Source of the DNA: Paracoccus salsus
Lineage (GTDB): Bacteria; Pseudomonadota; Alphaproteobacteria; Rhodobacterales; Rhodobacteraceae
Assembly (NCBI RefSeq): GCF_021556615.1
Contig: NZ_JAKGGD010000002.1
Coordinates: 610,460 to 674,459 of the forward strand
Direction: 5' to 3'
DNA: 64,000 bases
Of the stretch, positions 1-8,702 are shown piece by piece. The notes under the pieces were generated by a model that had not been told where the DNA came from, searched no databases, and saw only the letters and a program-made list of their open reading frames with translations. The position numbers and the translations under genes were made by a program. Every line of letters begins with the position of its first letter. Within the stretch, counting starts at the first letter, position 1.

Positions 1-282
1 CGGCTCGACCACAGACGGCTGACCCCCGGCGTGCTTGCGAAACCGTCCAGAATGCTGCCACGTGGCGATGGTCGGGGATGCGCGTGATCCGGCGGCGCGA
101 CCCTTGCCTGCGACCACTCGAAGACGCCCCGGCTGCGCGGTCCGCCGTCAGGACGATGCCGAATAGGCCGTGGACATCCCTGGTCTGGCACGCCATGATA
201 TGATTGAAAAAATTCGCGGATGAAGGGCCCTTGCTGCCGCAGCGGGACGCAACGATCCGCGCAATTGAATCTGGGAGCAGCC
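1..282. other. Left-edge region, no confident gene
   Basis: I find no recognisable gene here. An extended -10-like element (TG-N-TATGAT) at about 196-204 could start the downstream lipid-transport operon, but I see no good -35 partner. On the minus strand a frame stays open from an ATG at 194 to the window edge; its translation is Arg/Ala-rich and resembles nothing I know, so it is not called. Confidence 0.4.
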
Positions 283-1374
283 ATGGTGGCCGTCGATGCG
301 GTCAAATTCGACCTTTCGACCGAGTTGCAGGACGATCTGCTCGTTCTTTCAGGTGACCTTGTGGTCTGGTCGCTTCGCGTGCTGTCTGACACTTCGCATG
401 CCGGACGCATCGATCTGTCCTCTGTCAACCGCATGGACACGGCTGGTGCCTGGGAGCTGATACAGCGGCGCGAGGCCGGCAGCACCCTGATCGGCCTTTC
501 CGACCGCCATGCCGAGCTGCTGGAAACCGTGACCAAGGCCCTGCCGGTCGTGGAACCCACCGCACCGCCGCCGCCGCCCTGGCGTCGCCTTCTCGAGGCG
601 ACCGGGCGCTGGATGGCCGGCTTCTGGGTCTATCTGGCCGAACTGGCCGAATATCTGGGACGCAGCATGGCCGCGCTGGGGCGCGCATTGCGCCATCCCT
701 CGGACTTTCCCGGCACGTCGTTGATCCATCACTGCCAGGAAACCGGCCTTCGCGCCGTGCCGATCGTCGCCGTCATGTCGTTTCTGATCGGGGTGGTGCT
801 GGCGTTCCAGGGATCGGATCAGCTGCGTCAGTTCGGGGCCGAGGTCTTCGTCGTCGATCTGATCGCGATTTCCATCCTGCGAGAGCTTGGCATCCTGCTG
901 ACGGCGATCATTGTCGCCGGTCGGACGGCCTCGGCGCTGACCGCATCCATCGGCTCGATGAAGATGCGCCAGGAGATCGACGCGATGCGGACCCTGGGTC
1001 TTGACCCGGATCTGGTGCTGATCATGCCGCGCGTGCTGGCATTGGTCCTGATGCTGCCAATTCTCGGGCTGGTCTCGGCGCTGACCGGGCTTCTGGGCGG
1101 TGCCGCCATGTCCTGGATCGAGCTGGGCATCTCGCCTGCCATGTTCCTGACCCGGCTGACCGATATCAGCGTCACTCATGTGATCGTCGGCTTCATCAAG
1201 GCGCCGGTCTTCGCGCTTATCATCGGGGTGATCGGCTGCCACGCGGGAATGCAGGTCGGCAAGGATGCGGAGTCGCTTGGCCGGATGACGTCCTCGGCGG
1301 TTGTCAGCGCGATCTTCGCGGTCATCATCGCCGACGCGGCCTTCTCGGTCTTTTTCGCGCAGGTGGGGCTGTGA
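283..1374 (+). CDS. mlaE: MlaE-type ABC transporter permease with N-terminal STAS domain
   Basis: Inner-membrane permease of an MCE/Mla-type phospholipid transport system. The first ~100 residues form a STAS-like domain, followed by a linker with a proline run and then a hydrophobic permease domain with the family hallmarks (RELGILLTA, then GSMKMRQEIDAM). A longer frame is open from 220, but I chose the ATG at 283 because a GGGAG ribosome site precedes it and the extra residues look non-coding. The stop overlaps the GTG start of the ATPase gene (GTGA), indicating translational coupling. Fused STAS-permease forms are known in alphaproteobacteria. Transport direction and substrate are inferred from the family. 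Confidence 0.9.
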   Translation: MVAVDAVKFDLSTELQDDLLVLSGDLVVWSLRVLSDTSHAGRIDLSSVNRMDTAGAWELIQRREAGSTLIGLSDRHAELLETVTKALPVVEPTAPPPPPWRRLLEATGRWMAGFWVYLAELAEYLGRSMAALGRALRHPSDFPGTSLIHHCQETGLRAVPIVAVMSFLIGVVLAFQGSDQLRQFGAEVFVVDLIAISILRELGILLTAIIVAGRTASALTASIGSMKMRQEIDAMRTLGLDPDLVLIMPRVLALVLMLPILGLVSALTGLLGGAAMSWIELGISPAMFLTRLTDISVTHVIVGFIKAPVFALIIGVIGCHAGMQVGKDAESLGRMTSSAVVSAIFAVIIADAAFSVFFAQVGL

Positions 1375-2150
1375 GCGACGAACCGGTGGTCCGGGTCCGC
1401 GGCTTGCGTACCCAGTTCGGAACCCATGTCGTGCATGAAGGCCTGGATCTGGATCTGAACCGCGGAGAGATCCTGGGCGTCGTCGGCGGCTCGGGAACCG
1501 GCAAGTCAGTCCTGTTGCGCGCGATCGTCGGCCTCGAGACGTCGCAAGCCGGTGACATCGAGGTCCTGGGCAGCCAGATCGGGTCGCTGTCCGGCGCCGA
1601 GCGCCGGGCGCTGGAACAGCGATGGGGCGTGATGTTCCAGGACGGCGCGCTGTTTTCCTCGCTGACGGTGCGCGAGAATGTCGAGGTGCCGCTTAAGGCC
1701 GTGCCCGGCCTGTCGGACGCGCAGCGGCGGGGCCTGGCGGAACTCAAGGTATCGATGGCCGGGCTGCCGTGGAAGGCCAACCAGAACTACCCGTCCGACC
1801 TGTCGGGGGGGATGCGCAAGCGCGCAGGGCTGGCCCGCGCCCTTGCCCTGGACCCCGAGATCCTGTTTCTGGACGAACCCACCGCCGGGCTGGACCCGAT
1901 CGGCGCCTCGGCCTTCGATCGGCTGATCGTCATGCTGCGCGATGCGCTGAACCTGTCGGTGTTCCTCGTCACGCACGATCTGGACACCTTGCACGCCTGC
2001 TGCGACCGCGTCGCGGTGCTTGCCGAACGCAAGGTCCTGACGACGGGCACGATGAGCGATATGCTGAAGATCGACCACCCTTGGGTGCATGAATATTTCA
2101 ACGGACCCCGGGCGCGCGCCGCGACCGCAGGCCTGCCGGGCAAGGACTGA
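1371..2150 (+). CDS. mlaF: MlaF-type ABC transporter ATP-binding protein
   Basis: ATPase that powers the MCE lipid transporter from the cytoplasmic face. It has a Walker A motif (GGSGTGKS, residues 39-46), an LSGGM signature (about 144-148) and Walker B (ILFLDEP, about 164-170) with a following H-loop (VTHD). The signature reads LSGGMRKR, as in MlaF/TGD3-type proteins, rather than LSGGQ. The start codon is GTG, overlapping the permease stop by four bases; the MCE gene begins four bases after this stop, so the genes are clearly co-transcribed. Length (259 aa) is normal for the family. Confidence 0.93.
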   Translation: MSDEPVVRVRGLRTQFGTHVVHEGLDLDLNRGEILGVVGGSGTGKSVLLRAIVGLETSQAGDIEVLGSQIGSLSGAERRALEQRWGVMFQDGALFSSLTVRENVEVPLKAVPGLSDAQRRGLAELKVSMAGLPWKANQNYPSDLSGGMRKRAGLARALALDPEILFLDEPTAGLDPIGASAFDRLIVMLRDALNLSVFLVTHDLDTLHACCDRVAVLAERKVLTTGTMSDMLKIDHPWVHEYFNGPRARAATAGLPGKD

Positions 2151-2154
2151 CTGC

Positions 2155-3402
2155 ATGGAAACCAAAGCCAATTATATGCTGATCGGCGCCTTCAGCATCG
2201 CGGGGTTCCTTGGCATCCTGGGCTTCGTGATGTGGTTCGCCCGGCTCGAGCTGGACCGCCAGTTCGCCTATTACGATGTCTACTTTCCCGAGGTTTCGGG
2301 GCTTGGGCCCTCATCCGAGGTGCGCTTTGCCGGGCTGCCTGTGGGCCGCGTCGTGGACATGCAGCTGGCGCCCGGCAATCCGCTTCCGGTCCGCGTCAGG
2401 CTGGAGGTGGTCGAGGATACGCCGATCCGCAAGGACAGCACCGCCGCACTGGAAATCCAGGGTGTCACCGGCGTGGCGCTGGTGGCGATCAGCGCGGGCT
2501 CTGAACGCGCGCCGCTGCTGCGGGATGCCGACACGTCGGCAGTGCCGGTCATCCCGTCCAGCCGTTCGGCCCTGCAGACCCTGACGGATGAAGGGCCACA
2601 GATCATCAGCCGCCTCAGCCTGGTGGCCGAGCAGCTGGCGCAGATTCTGGGCGAGGAAAACCAGGCGCGGGTGGCGATGATCCTGGGCAATGTCGAACGA
2701 TCCAGCGGCAATCTCGATCAGGCGCTGGACGATGTGGCAGAAGCCAGCAAGGCCATCTCGCAGGCGGCCGGGGGGATCGCCACGTTCGGTGAGCAGATGG
2801 AAGACCTGAGCCGCAGCGCCGGCACGACACTGGACCGCTTTGCCGATGCCGCCGCCCAGGCCGAGACAACGCTGGCCGGAGCGACCTCGACCCTGGAACG
2901 GGTGGATGGCTATGTCTCGGGCGACCTGACAACGCTGACGCAGCAGCTGGAACGCAGCGCCGCCGGGCTGACCGGGCTGACCGAGCGCGGACAGGCCAGC
3001 CTGGACAGGCTGGACGTGGCCCTGAACGCAGGCACACGCGCCTTCGATGCGGCCGAGGGCATCATCAGCAGCGACGTCGCGCCCGTCGCCGGCGACCTGC
3101 GCGCCACACTTGGCACCCTGAACAACGCGCTGGCCGACCTGCCCGATGACCTGCCGCAGATCAGCGCCAGCCTGCGCGAGGCTTCGGACGCCGCCGCCGC
3201 CGCCTTTCGCTCGCTGCGAGGCGTGCTGGACAGCGCACGCGAGCCGGTTCAGACCTTTGCGGGCGGCACGCTGCCGCAGATCGGCCGCCTGTCTCAGGAC
3301 ATCCGGGCGCTGGTCGAGAACATGAACCAGCTGGTCTCGACCCTGCGCCGGAACCCGGCGCAGTTGCTGTCCGGACCGCGCACCCCCGAATTCCGCAGAT
3401 GA
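2155..3402 (+). CDS. mlaD: MCE-domain (MlaD family) lipid transport protein with long C-terminal helical region
   Basis: Membrane-anchored periplasmic substrate-binding component of the MCE transporter. One transmembrane helix lies at about residues 8-27, followed by a single MCE domain (about 38-120, with GLPVGRV and VTGVALVAI). The remaining ~290 residues are rich in Ala, Leu and Gln and look like a long helical or coiled-coil tail. At 415 aa it is more than twice the size of E. coli MlaD (183 aa), so it may reach across the periplasm as a tube or needle, which is an inference. The ATG at 2155 starts just after the ATPase stop, and the stop overlaps the next ATG (ATGA). Confidence 0.88.
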   Translation: METKANYMLIGAFSIAGFLGILGFVMWFARLELDRQFAYYDVYFPEVSGLGPSSEVRFAGLPVGRVVDMQLAPGNPLPVRVRLEVVEDTPIRKDSTAALEIQGVTGVALVAISAGSERAPLLRDADTSAVPVIPSSRSALQTLTDEGPQIISRLSLVAEQLAQILGEENQARVAMILGNVERSSGNLDQALDDVAEASKAISQAAGGIATFGEQMEDLSRSAGTTLDRFADAAAQAETTLAGATSTLERVDGYVSGDLTTLTQQLERSAAGLTGLTERGQASLDRLDVALNAGTRAFDAAEGIISSDVAPVAGDLRATLGTLNNALADLPDDLPQISASLREASDAAAAAFRSLRGVLDSAREPVQTFAGGTLPQIGRLSQDIRALVENMNQLVSTLRRNPAQLLSGPRTPEFRR

Positions 3403-4037
3403 TGAGGTTCGTTATGCGACTGCCCACCGTCCTTCTGGTCATCGGCCTCGGCACCCTGCCGGGATGCGGCGCCCTGTCCGCCTTGCAGGGGGAACCCGCG
3501 CGCGACCTGTTCGAATTGCGGCCGCCCGCCGCCGTGACATGCGGAAAATCCCGCGTCGGCGAGATGGTGATCGAACCGCCCAAGGCGCGCGGCACGCTTG
3601 ACAGCAACCGCATCATGATCCGCCCGTCGGCGCTGCAGACGCAATACCTGCCGGATGCGGAATGGGGCGACACCGTGCCTGCAATGCTGCAACGCCTGCT
3701 GGTCCAGAACCTGGGCGCCACCCGCAGCTTCGATCATGTCGGGCGCGCGCCTCTGGGCCTGTCGGGCGATGTGGCGATGATCAGCGAGATCGAGGATTTC
3801 AACGCCGAACTGACCCCCGACGGCGTCGTCATCCGGATGACCGTTGACGCGCAACTGGTCAGCGAGATGTCTGCGGACGTGATCTCTCGCGGCCGATTTG
3901 CCGCGACCGTCCCGGCGGCCAGCACCCGCACCGCAGACCTGATCCCGGCCTTCGACGCCGCCGCACGGCAACTGGTCACGCAGATGACCGAATGGGCCCT
4001 GACCGCCTCGGGCACAAGCCTCGCGGGTTGCCGCTGA
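3399..4037 (+). CDS. ABC-type transport auxiliary lipoprotein (PqiC-like)
   Basis: Small lipoprotein that probably links the MCE system to the outer membrane. The N terminus is a lipoprotein signal peptide ending in the lipobox LPGC (Cys at residue 23), followed by ~190 residues of the ABC_trans_aux type, a family that includes PqiC. It is the last gene of the operon, overlapping the MCE gene by four bases. It occupies the position of an outer-membrane partner in Pqi-like systems; there is no MlaC-like soluble carrier here, which suggests Pqi-type architecture. A second in-frame ATG lies five codons downstream. Confidence 0.78.
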   Translation: MMRFVMRLPTVLLVIGLGTLPGCGALSALQGEPARDLFELRPPAAVTCGKSRVGEMVIEPPKARGTLDSNRIMIRPSALQTQYLPDAEWGDTVPAMLQRLLVQNLGATRSFDHVGRAPLGLSGDVAMISEIEDFNAELTPDGVVIRMTVDAQLVSEMSADVISRGRFAATVPAASTRTADLIPAFDAAARQLVTQMTEWALTASGTSLAGCR

Positions 4038-4343
4038 TCCTGCGCCGGCGCAGGGCTTGGCGATCGATCTGCCGGGTGCCGGCGCGCCGCCCCGCGATGC
4101 GCCCGAGTCACGATGCCGCCTCGCACGATCATGCCCGAAGCGCCGTCTAGGCAGGGATTTCAGCGACGCATCCCTGCCGAGGAAACCTGTCGCGAGGAAG
4201 GGATCCCGCAGGAACCGGTCTCGCGGCTTTCCGACTCCGGGCGCATTGCCGGTCCCTGACCCGCGACCGCAAGCCCCTCGGAGCCGGCAGCGCCGTCAGC
4301 CGACGCGCCGTCCCGAAGGACCCGTGGCGCAGACAAGCATGCT

Positions 4344-4371
4344 TTGACAGCGTCGCTTGCGGTGCTATATC
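4344..4371 (+). promoter_or_regulatory. Predicted sigma-70 promoter of the TerC-like gene
   Basis: TTGACA, a 16-bp spacer and TATATC. This is among the best -35/-10 matches in the window. Predicted transcription start is near 4378, giving a ~108-nt leader that begins inside the adjacent palindrome. Confidence 0.6.
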
Positions 4372-4375
4372 GCTT

Positions 4376-4443
4376 GCATCCGCCAAACATGGCGGATGCA
4401 GTTCGGTGACCGGGCCCCTCTGGCGGATGTGGCGGCGCATCCG
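4376..4443 (+). promoter_or_regulatory. Leader with perfect 10-bp inverted repeat and competing arms
   Basis: Arm A GCATCCGCCA (4376-4385) is exactly complementary to arm B TGGCGGATGC (4390-4399) across a 4-base loop. A second copy of B, TGGCGGATGT (4421-4430, arm C), can also pair with A, and GCATCCG (4437-4443, arm D) can pair with B or C. The set could switch between folds, or the palindrome could be a DNA operator at the start site. I do not recognise it as a known riboswitch; the yybP-ykoY manganese riboswitch seen before other TerC-family genes was considered but its consensus was not found. Confidence 0.5.
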
Positions 4444-4486
4444 TGATGTCGGCATCGCAACTTGTCAGGCCGCCGAGACCCTTCCC

Positions 4487-5587
4487 ATGCAAGACAGAAC
4501 TACCCTCACGGGCGACGCCCACAGCGATTCCGCGGGCCTGCGTTCCACGCTGCGCTATTTCCGTTGGGCCTTCATCGTGACCGCGCTGGGGCTGGCCCTG
4601 GGGGCTGTCCTTGGCTGGCAGACCACCGGCACATGGTCCGGCGCGCTGACCATCTTCTTCATTTGCTCGGTGCTGGCCGTGCTGGAAATTTCGCTGTCCT
4701 TCGACAACGCCATCGTGAATGCCAACAAGCTGAAGGCGATGCGCCCGGAATGGCAGCGGCGATTCCTGACATGGGGCATCCTGATCGCCGTCTTCGGCAT
4801 GCGGATCGTCTTTCCGCTGCTGATCGTGGTGGTCGCGGCAAGGATCGGACCCTGGCAGGCGCTCGTGCTGGCGGCTGCCCAGCCCGAGGCCTATGCGCGG
4901 ATCATGGAGGACGCCCATCTGCCGATCGCGGCTTTCGGCGGCACGTTCCTGATGATGGTCGGGCTCAGATTCTTCTTCGACCACGAAAAGGACGTGCACT
5001 GGGTGCACTGGCTGGAGGGGCGGATGTCGCGCTATGCCACCATCCGAAGCGTCGAGGTGACGGTAACGTTGCTGACCGTTCTGGGCTTTGCGCGGATGCA
5101 GGAAGGCGAGGCGCAGACCGTGTTCTTCTCGGCGGCGATCTGGGGGCTGCTGACCTTCCTGCTGGTCGAGGTTCTGGGCGGCTTGCTGGATGACGCGCAT
5201 CATGCGCGCAACACCGCGGTGCACGGTGGTCTGGGCGCGTTCCTTTATCTCGAGGTGCTGGACGCATCGTTCAGTTTCGACGGCGTGATCGGGGCGTTCG
5301 CGCTAAGCCAGAACCTGTTCGTGATCGCCATCGGGCTTGGGATCGGCGCGATGTATGTGCGGTCGATGACCATCATGCTGGTCGAACGCGGCACGCTGAC
5401 CCAATACCGGTATCTGGAACATGGCGCCTTCTATGCGATCATCGCGCTGTCGCTGATCATGTTCGCGCAGTCGCTGGTCCACATCCCCGAAATCATCACC
5501 GGGCTTGGCGGGGCGGCTTTGATCGGGCTGTCGCTCTGGTCCTCGATCCTGTCGAACCGGCGTGAGGCCTCGGGCGGTCAGACCTAG
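4487..5587 (+). CDS. TerC-like integral membrane protein (DUF475)
   Basis: Polytopic inner-membrane protein of the TerC superfamily, DUF475 branch; relatives are linked to metal-ion export or resistance, but the substrate here is unknown. The two half-repeats carry the acidic signatures SFDNAIVNAN and SFDGVIGAFA inside membrane helices, the likely ion-binding sites. I count about eight to nine hydrophobic segments in 366 aa. The ATG at 4487 is chosen because a typical soluble N terminus and first helix follow it; its ribosome site is weak. It is transcribed alone behind a structured leader, and its stop overlaps that of trhO on the other strand. Confidence 0.82.
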   Translation: MQDRTTLTGDAHSDSAGLRSTLRYFRWAFIVTALGLALGAVLGWQTTGTWSGALTIFFICSVLAVLEISLSFDNAIVNANKLKAMRPEWQRRFLTWGILIAVFGMRIVFPLLIVVVAARIGPWQALVLAAAQPEAYARIMEDAHLPIAAFGGTFLMMVGLRFFFDHEKDVHWVHWLEGRMSRYATIRSVEVTVTLLTVLGFARMQEGEAQTVFFSAAIWGLLTFLLVEVLGGLLDDAHHARNTAVHGGLGAFLYLEVLDASFSFDGVIGAFALSQNLFVIAIGLGIGAMYVRSMTIMLVERGTLTQYRYLEHGAFYAIIALSLIMFAQSLVHIPEIITGLGGAALIGLSLWSSILSNRREASGGQT

Positions 5588-6489
5588 TCCTTCGGGTCGT
5601 CTTCCGCCGCCCGCGCCGCCGCCAGGTCGAACTGACGCTGGCGCTCGCGGAACCGGGCACGGTCGGCCTGGTCGTATTCGCCCAGGCAGCGATGGCATGA
5701 CACGCCCTGCTCGTATTCCGGTCGCGCGCGATCCTCGGGGGAAACGGGTCGTCGGCAGGCATGGCACAGCCCGTGACGTCCCTGGCGCAGGCCGTGGCCA
5801 AGGCTGACGCGCTGGTCGAACACGAAACACTCGCCGCGCCACAGGCTGTCCTGTTCGGAAACGTCCTCGAGATATTTCAGGATGCCGCCCTTGAGGTGAA
5901 AAACATCCTCGACTCCCTGCGAGATCAGGTAGTTGGTCGACTTCTCGCACCGTATGCCGCCGGTGCAGAACATCGCGACGCGCTTGTTGTGAAATCGGTG
6001 GGCGTTCTGCGCCCACCATGCCGGGAAATCGCGAAAACTGCCTGTGCCCGGATCGACCGCGCCCTCGAACGTGCCGATTTCGACCTCGTAATCATTGCGG
6101 GTGTCGATGACGGCGACGTCCGGGGCGGAAATCAGGGCGTTCCAGTCGGCAGGCTCGACATAATGTCCGACGGCGGCGGTCGGATCGACATCCGGCTGGC
6201 CCATGGTCACGATCTCGCGTTTCAGCCTCACCTTCATGCGCGCGAAGGGCATGGCTTCAGCGGGGCTTTCCTTCCATTCCAGTCCGCTGCATCCCGGAAG
6301 GGACCGGATATGGGCCAGCACCGCATCGATGTCCGCCCGAGAGCCGGCAATGGTGCCGTTGATGCCCTCGCGCGCCAGCAGCAGCGTGCCCCTGACCCCG
6401 CGTGCGCAGGCCAGCCGCGCCAAGGGCCCCCGCAATGCTTCGGGGTCCTCGAATCGGGTAAAGTGATACAGTGCGGCAACAGTCAGCAT
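5584..6489 (-). CDS. trhO: tRNA uridine(34) hydroxylase (YceA/TrhO, rhodanese domain)
   Basis: Oxygen-dependent enzyme that forms 5-hydroxyuridine at tRNA wobble position 34. The N-terminal acylphosphatase-like part (with LAREGINGT, about 38-46) is followed by a rhodanese domain with the active-site loop CTGGIRCEK (175-183), Cys175 being the expected catalytic residue. A C-terminal Cys-rich segment contains two CxxC pairs that may bind metal. I start at the ATG at 6489 rather than the upstream frame at 6573 because family homology begins at MLTVAALYHF. The gene converges on the TerC-like gene with overlapping stop codons. Confidence 0.92.
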   Translation of the reverse strand: MLTVAALYHFTRFEDPEALRGPLARLACARGVRGTLLLAREGINGTIAGSRADIDAVLAHIRSLPGCSGLEWKESPAEAMPFARMKVRLKREIVTMGQPDVDPTAAVGHYVEPADWNALISAPDVAVIDTRNDYEVEIGTFEGAVDPGTGSFRDFPAWWAQNAHRFHNKRVAMFCTGGIRCEKSTNYLISQGVEDVFHLKGGILKYLEDVSEQDSLWRGECFVFDQRVSLGHGLRQGRHGLCHACRRPVSPEDRARPEYEQGVSCHRCLGEYDQADRARFRERQRQFDLAAARAAEDDPKD

Positions 6490-6727
6490 GGGCGCGGCAT
6501 AAGCCAGCCAAGTCCCGCCTGACAAGGGTCGGAACGCCATCCCCTTCGCCAGGCCCCCGTCGGCCGGCAGCACCGATCCAATTTCGCGCCGAAACCCGGA
6601 CTCCTGAGCGGGTGCAATCCATCGTGGAAAGACGCGAACGGGCCTCGCGCGGCCAGGCTAGGTCTTGCATCCCTGCGGCGCTTTGCGATTTCCTGCATCA
6701 CGACAGAACCCGCAAGGAGCCCTGAGA

Positions 6728-7324
6728 ATGGCACACGCACTGATCGTGATCGACATGCAGAACGATTTCTGTCCAGGCGGTGCGCTGGCCGTGGCAGACG
6801 GCGATGAAATCATCGGGCCGATCAACGCGATGATGGCCGATTTCGATGCGGTCGTGCTGACCCAGGACTGGCATCCCGCCCATCACGCCAGCTTCGCCGA
6901 CAATCATCCCAACGGCGAAGCCTTCAGCGTCATCGACATGCCCTATGGCAAGCAGGTTCTGTGGCCCCGCCACTGCGTCATCGGCAGCGAAGGCGCCGCC
7001 TTCCATCGCAGCCTGGACCTGTCCCGCGCGGATCTGGTGATCCGCAAGGGGTTCCGGCCGCAGATCGACAGCTACTCGGCCTTTTTCGACAATGACCACC
7101 GGACGCCGACGGGCCTGGCCGGCTATCTGCGCGAACGCCAGATGGACGCCGTGACCTTCGTCGGCCTGGCCCATGATTTTTGCGTCGCGTGGAGCGCGCT
7201 GGACGCCGCCAGGCTGGGCTTTTCCGTCACCGTCGTCGAGCAGGCGACCCGCGCCATCGATCTAGACGGCAGCAAGGCAAGGGCGCAAGGCGACATGCGC
7301 GAAGCGGGCGTCATCCTGCGCTAG
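6728..7324 (+). CDS. pncA: Nicotinamidase
   Basis: Hydrolyses nicotinamide to nicotinate and ammonia in NAD salvage. The isochorismatase-like fold shows the expected catalytic triad Asp9 (IDMQND), Lys107 (VIRKG) and Cys152 (HDFCV), and metal ligands within DWHPAHH (47-53). At 198 aa it is full length. The ATG at 6728 follows an AAGGAG ribosome site about 8 bases upstream. It lies 66 bp before pncB, which uses its product, so the two form a functional operon. Confidence 0.94.
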   Translation: MAHALIVIDMQNDFCPGGALAVADGDEIIGPINAMMADFDAVVLTQDWHPAHHASFADNHPNGEAFSVIDMPYGKQVLWPRHCVIGSEGAAFHRSLDLSRADLVIRKGFRPQIDSYSAFFDNDHRTPTGLAGYLRERQMDAVTFVGLAHDFCVAWSALDAARLGFSVTVVEQATRAIDLDGSKARAQGDMREAGVILR

Positions 7325-7390
7325 ACGCGCGGCGGGCTTGCACACTCCGCCGCTTTCGGGGCACCAAGGGCGGATGAAGGGGACCCGGAC

Positions 7391-8683
7391 ATGGTCGATA
7401 TCGCCACGCGCGTCTATAACCACAAGTGGAAGATCGACCCCATCGTGCGGTCGCTGATCGACACGGATTTCTACAAGCTGCTGATGTGCCAGTCGGTTTT
7501 TCGCAACCGGCGCGACACCAACGTCACCTTCAGCCTCATCAACCGCACCAAGTCGGTTCGACTGGCCGACCTGGTGGACGAGGGTGAACTGCGCGAGCAG
7601 CTGGACCATGTGCGCGGCCTGTCGCTGGCGCGCGGCGAAAGCACCTGGTTGCGCGGAAATACGTTCTACGGCAAGCGTCAGATGTTCCGGCCGGACTTCA
7701 TGGAATTCCTCGAGGGATTGCGCCTGCCCCCCTATCATCTCGAAAAGAACGACGGCCAGTACGAGCTGACATTCGAGGGCAGGTGGCCCGAGGTGATGCT
7801 GTGGGAAATCCCTGCCCTCGCGATCCTGATGGAACTGCGATCCCGGGCCGAGTTGAAGGATATGGGCCGGTTCGAATTGCAGGTTCTTTATGCCCGCGCC
7901 ATGACCCGGCTTTGGGAAAAGATCGGGCTGCTGAACGGCCTCCAGGGCCTGCGGATTGCCGATTTCGGGACCCGCCGACGGCACAGCTATCTGTGGCAGG
8001 ACTGGGCCGTGCAGGCGATGATCGAGGGGCTGGGGGATCGCTTCGCGGGCACTTCGAACTGCGCGATCGCGATGCGTCGCGACATCGAGGCGATCGGCAC
8101 CAATGCGCACGAGTTGCCGATGGTCTATGCGGCGCTGGCGCGGGATGATGCCGAACTGCGCCGCGCGCCCTATGACGTTCTGGCCGACTGGCACGAGGAA
8201 CATGACGGCAATCTGCGTATCATCCTGCCCGACACCTATGGCACCGACGGGTTTCTTCAGCATGCGCCCGACTGGCTGGCGGGCTGGACCGGCATCCGGA
8301 TCGACAGCGGCGATCCGGTGCGCGGCGCAGAGACCGCGATACGCTGGTGGCGCGAGCGCGGCGAGGATCCGCGCGAAAAACTGGTGATCTTTTCCGACGG
8401 GCTGGACGCCGACAAGATCGTGGAACTTCACCGCCAGTTCCACGGCCGGGTGAAGGTCAGTTTCGGCTGGGGCACGCTTTTGACCAACGATTTCCGCGGG
8501 CTGGTTCCTGGCAATGGCCTGGCCCCGTTCAGCCTTGTCTGCAAGGCTGTGGCGGCCAATGGCCGTCCAACCGTCAAGCTTTCGGACAACCCCGCCAAGG
8601 CAACCGGCCCCGCGGATGAAATCGAACGCTACCGGCGGGTGTTCGGCGTCGAGAAACAGGCTTCCCAGCCGGTCCATGTCTGA
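7391..8683 (+). CDS. pncB: Nicotinate phosphoribosyltransferase
   Basis: Converts nicotinate and PRPP to nicotinate mononucleotide, the committed step of the Preiss-Handler pathway, with ATP hydrolysis. At 430 aa it has normal length and the conserved N-terminal DTDFYKLLM block, the GTRRRHSY segment that includes the regulatory histidine, and SGDP and FSDGLD phosphate-binding motifs. It directly follows pncA, pairing deamidation with phosphoribosyl transfer. It starts with ATG after a GGGGA-like ribosome site. Confidence 0.94.
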   Translation: MVDIATRVYNHKWKIDPIVRSLIDTDFYKLLMCQSVFRNRRDTNVTFSLINRTKSVRLADLVDEGELREQLDHVRGLSLARGESTWLRGNTFYGKRQMFRPDFMEFLEGLRLPPYHLEKNDGQYELTFEGRWPEVMLWEIPALAILMELRSRAELKDMGRFELQVLYARAMTRLWEKIGLLNGLQGLRIADFGTRRRHSYLWQDWAVQAMIEGLGDRFAGTSNCAIAMRRDIEAIGTNAHELPMVYAALARDDAELRRAPYDVLADWHEEHDGNLRIILPDTYGTDGFLQHAPDWLAGWTGIRIDSGDPVRGAETAIRWWRERGEDPREKLVIFSDGLDADKIVELHRQFHGRVKVSFGWGTLLTNDFRGLVPGNGLAPFSLVCKAVAANGRPTVKLSDNPAKATGPADEIERYRRVFGVEKQASQPVHV

Positions 8684-8702
8684 CCTGGCGGGGCTCTCGA
8701 CG

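Larger units (their letters stand above)
4038..4486 (+). other. 449-bp intergenic region with promoter and structured leader
   Basis: The first ~300 bp, after the lipoprotein gene, hold nothing I recognise. The last ~145 bp carry a good sigma-70-type promoter and a leader with several complementary segments, listed separately. The frame of the TerC-like gene is open upstream to 4406, but that extension has no homology I recognise. Confidence 0.5.

Noticed and set aside
1..194. Partial minus-strand gene running off the left edge
   Set aside because: The frame is open but its translation is Arg/Ala-rich and unrecognised; high-GC DNA gives such frames by chance.
4376..4486. yybP-ykoY manganese riboswitch
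   Set aside because: Expected from TerC-family context, but I could not find its conserved core in the leader.
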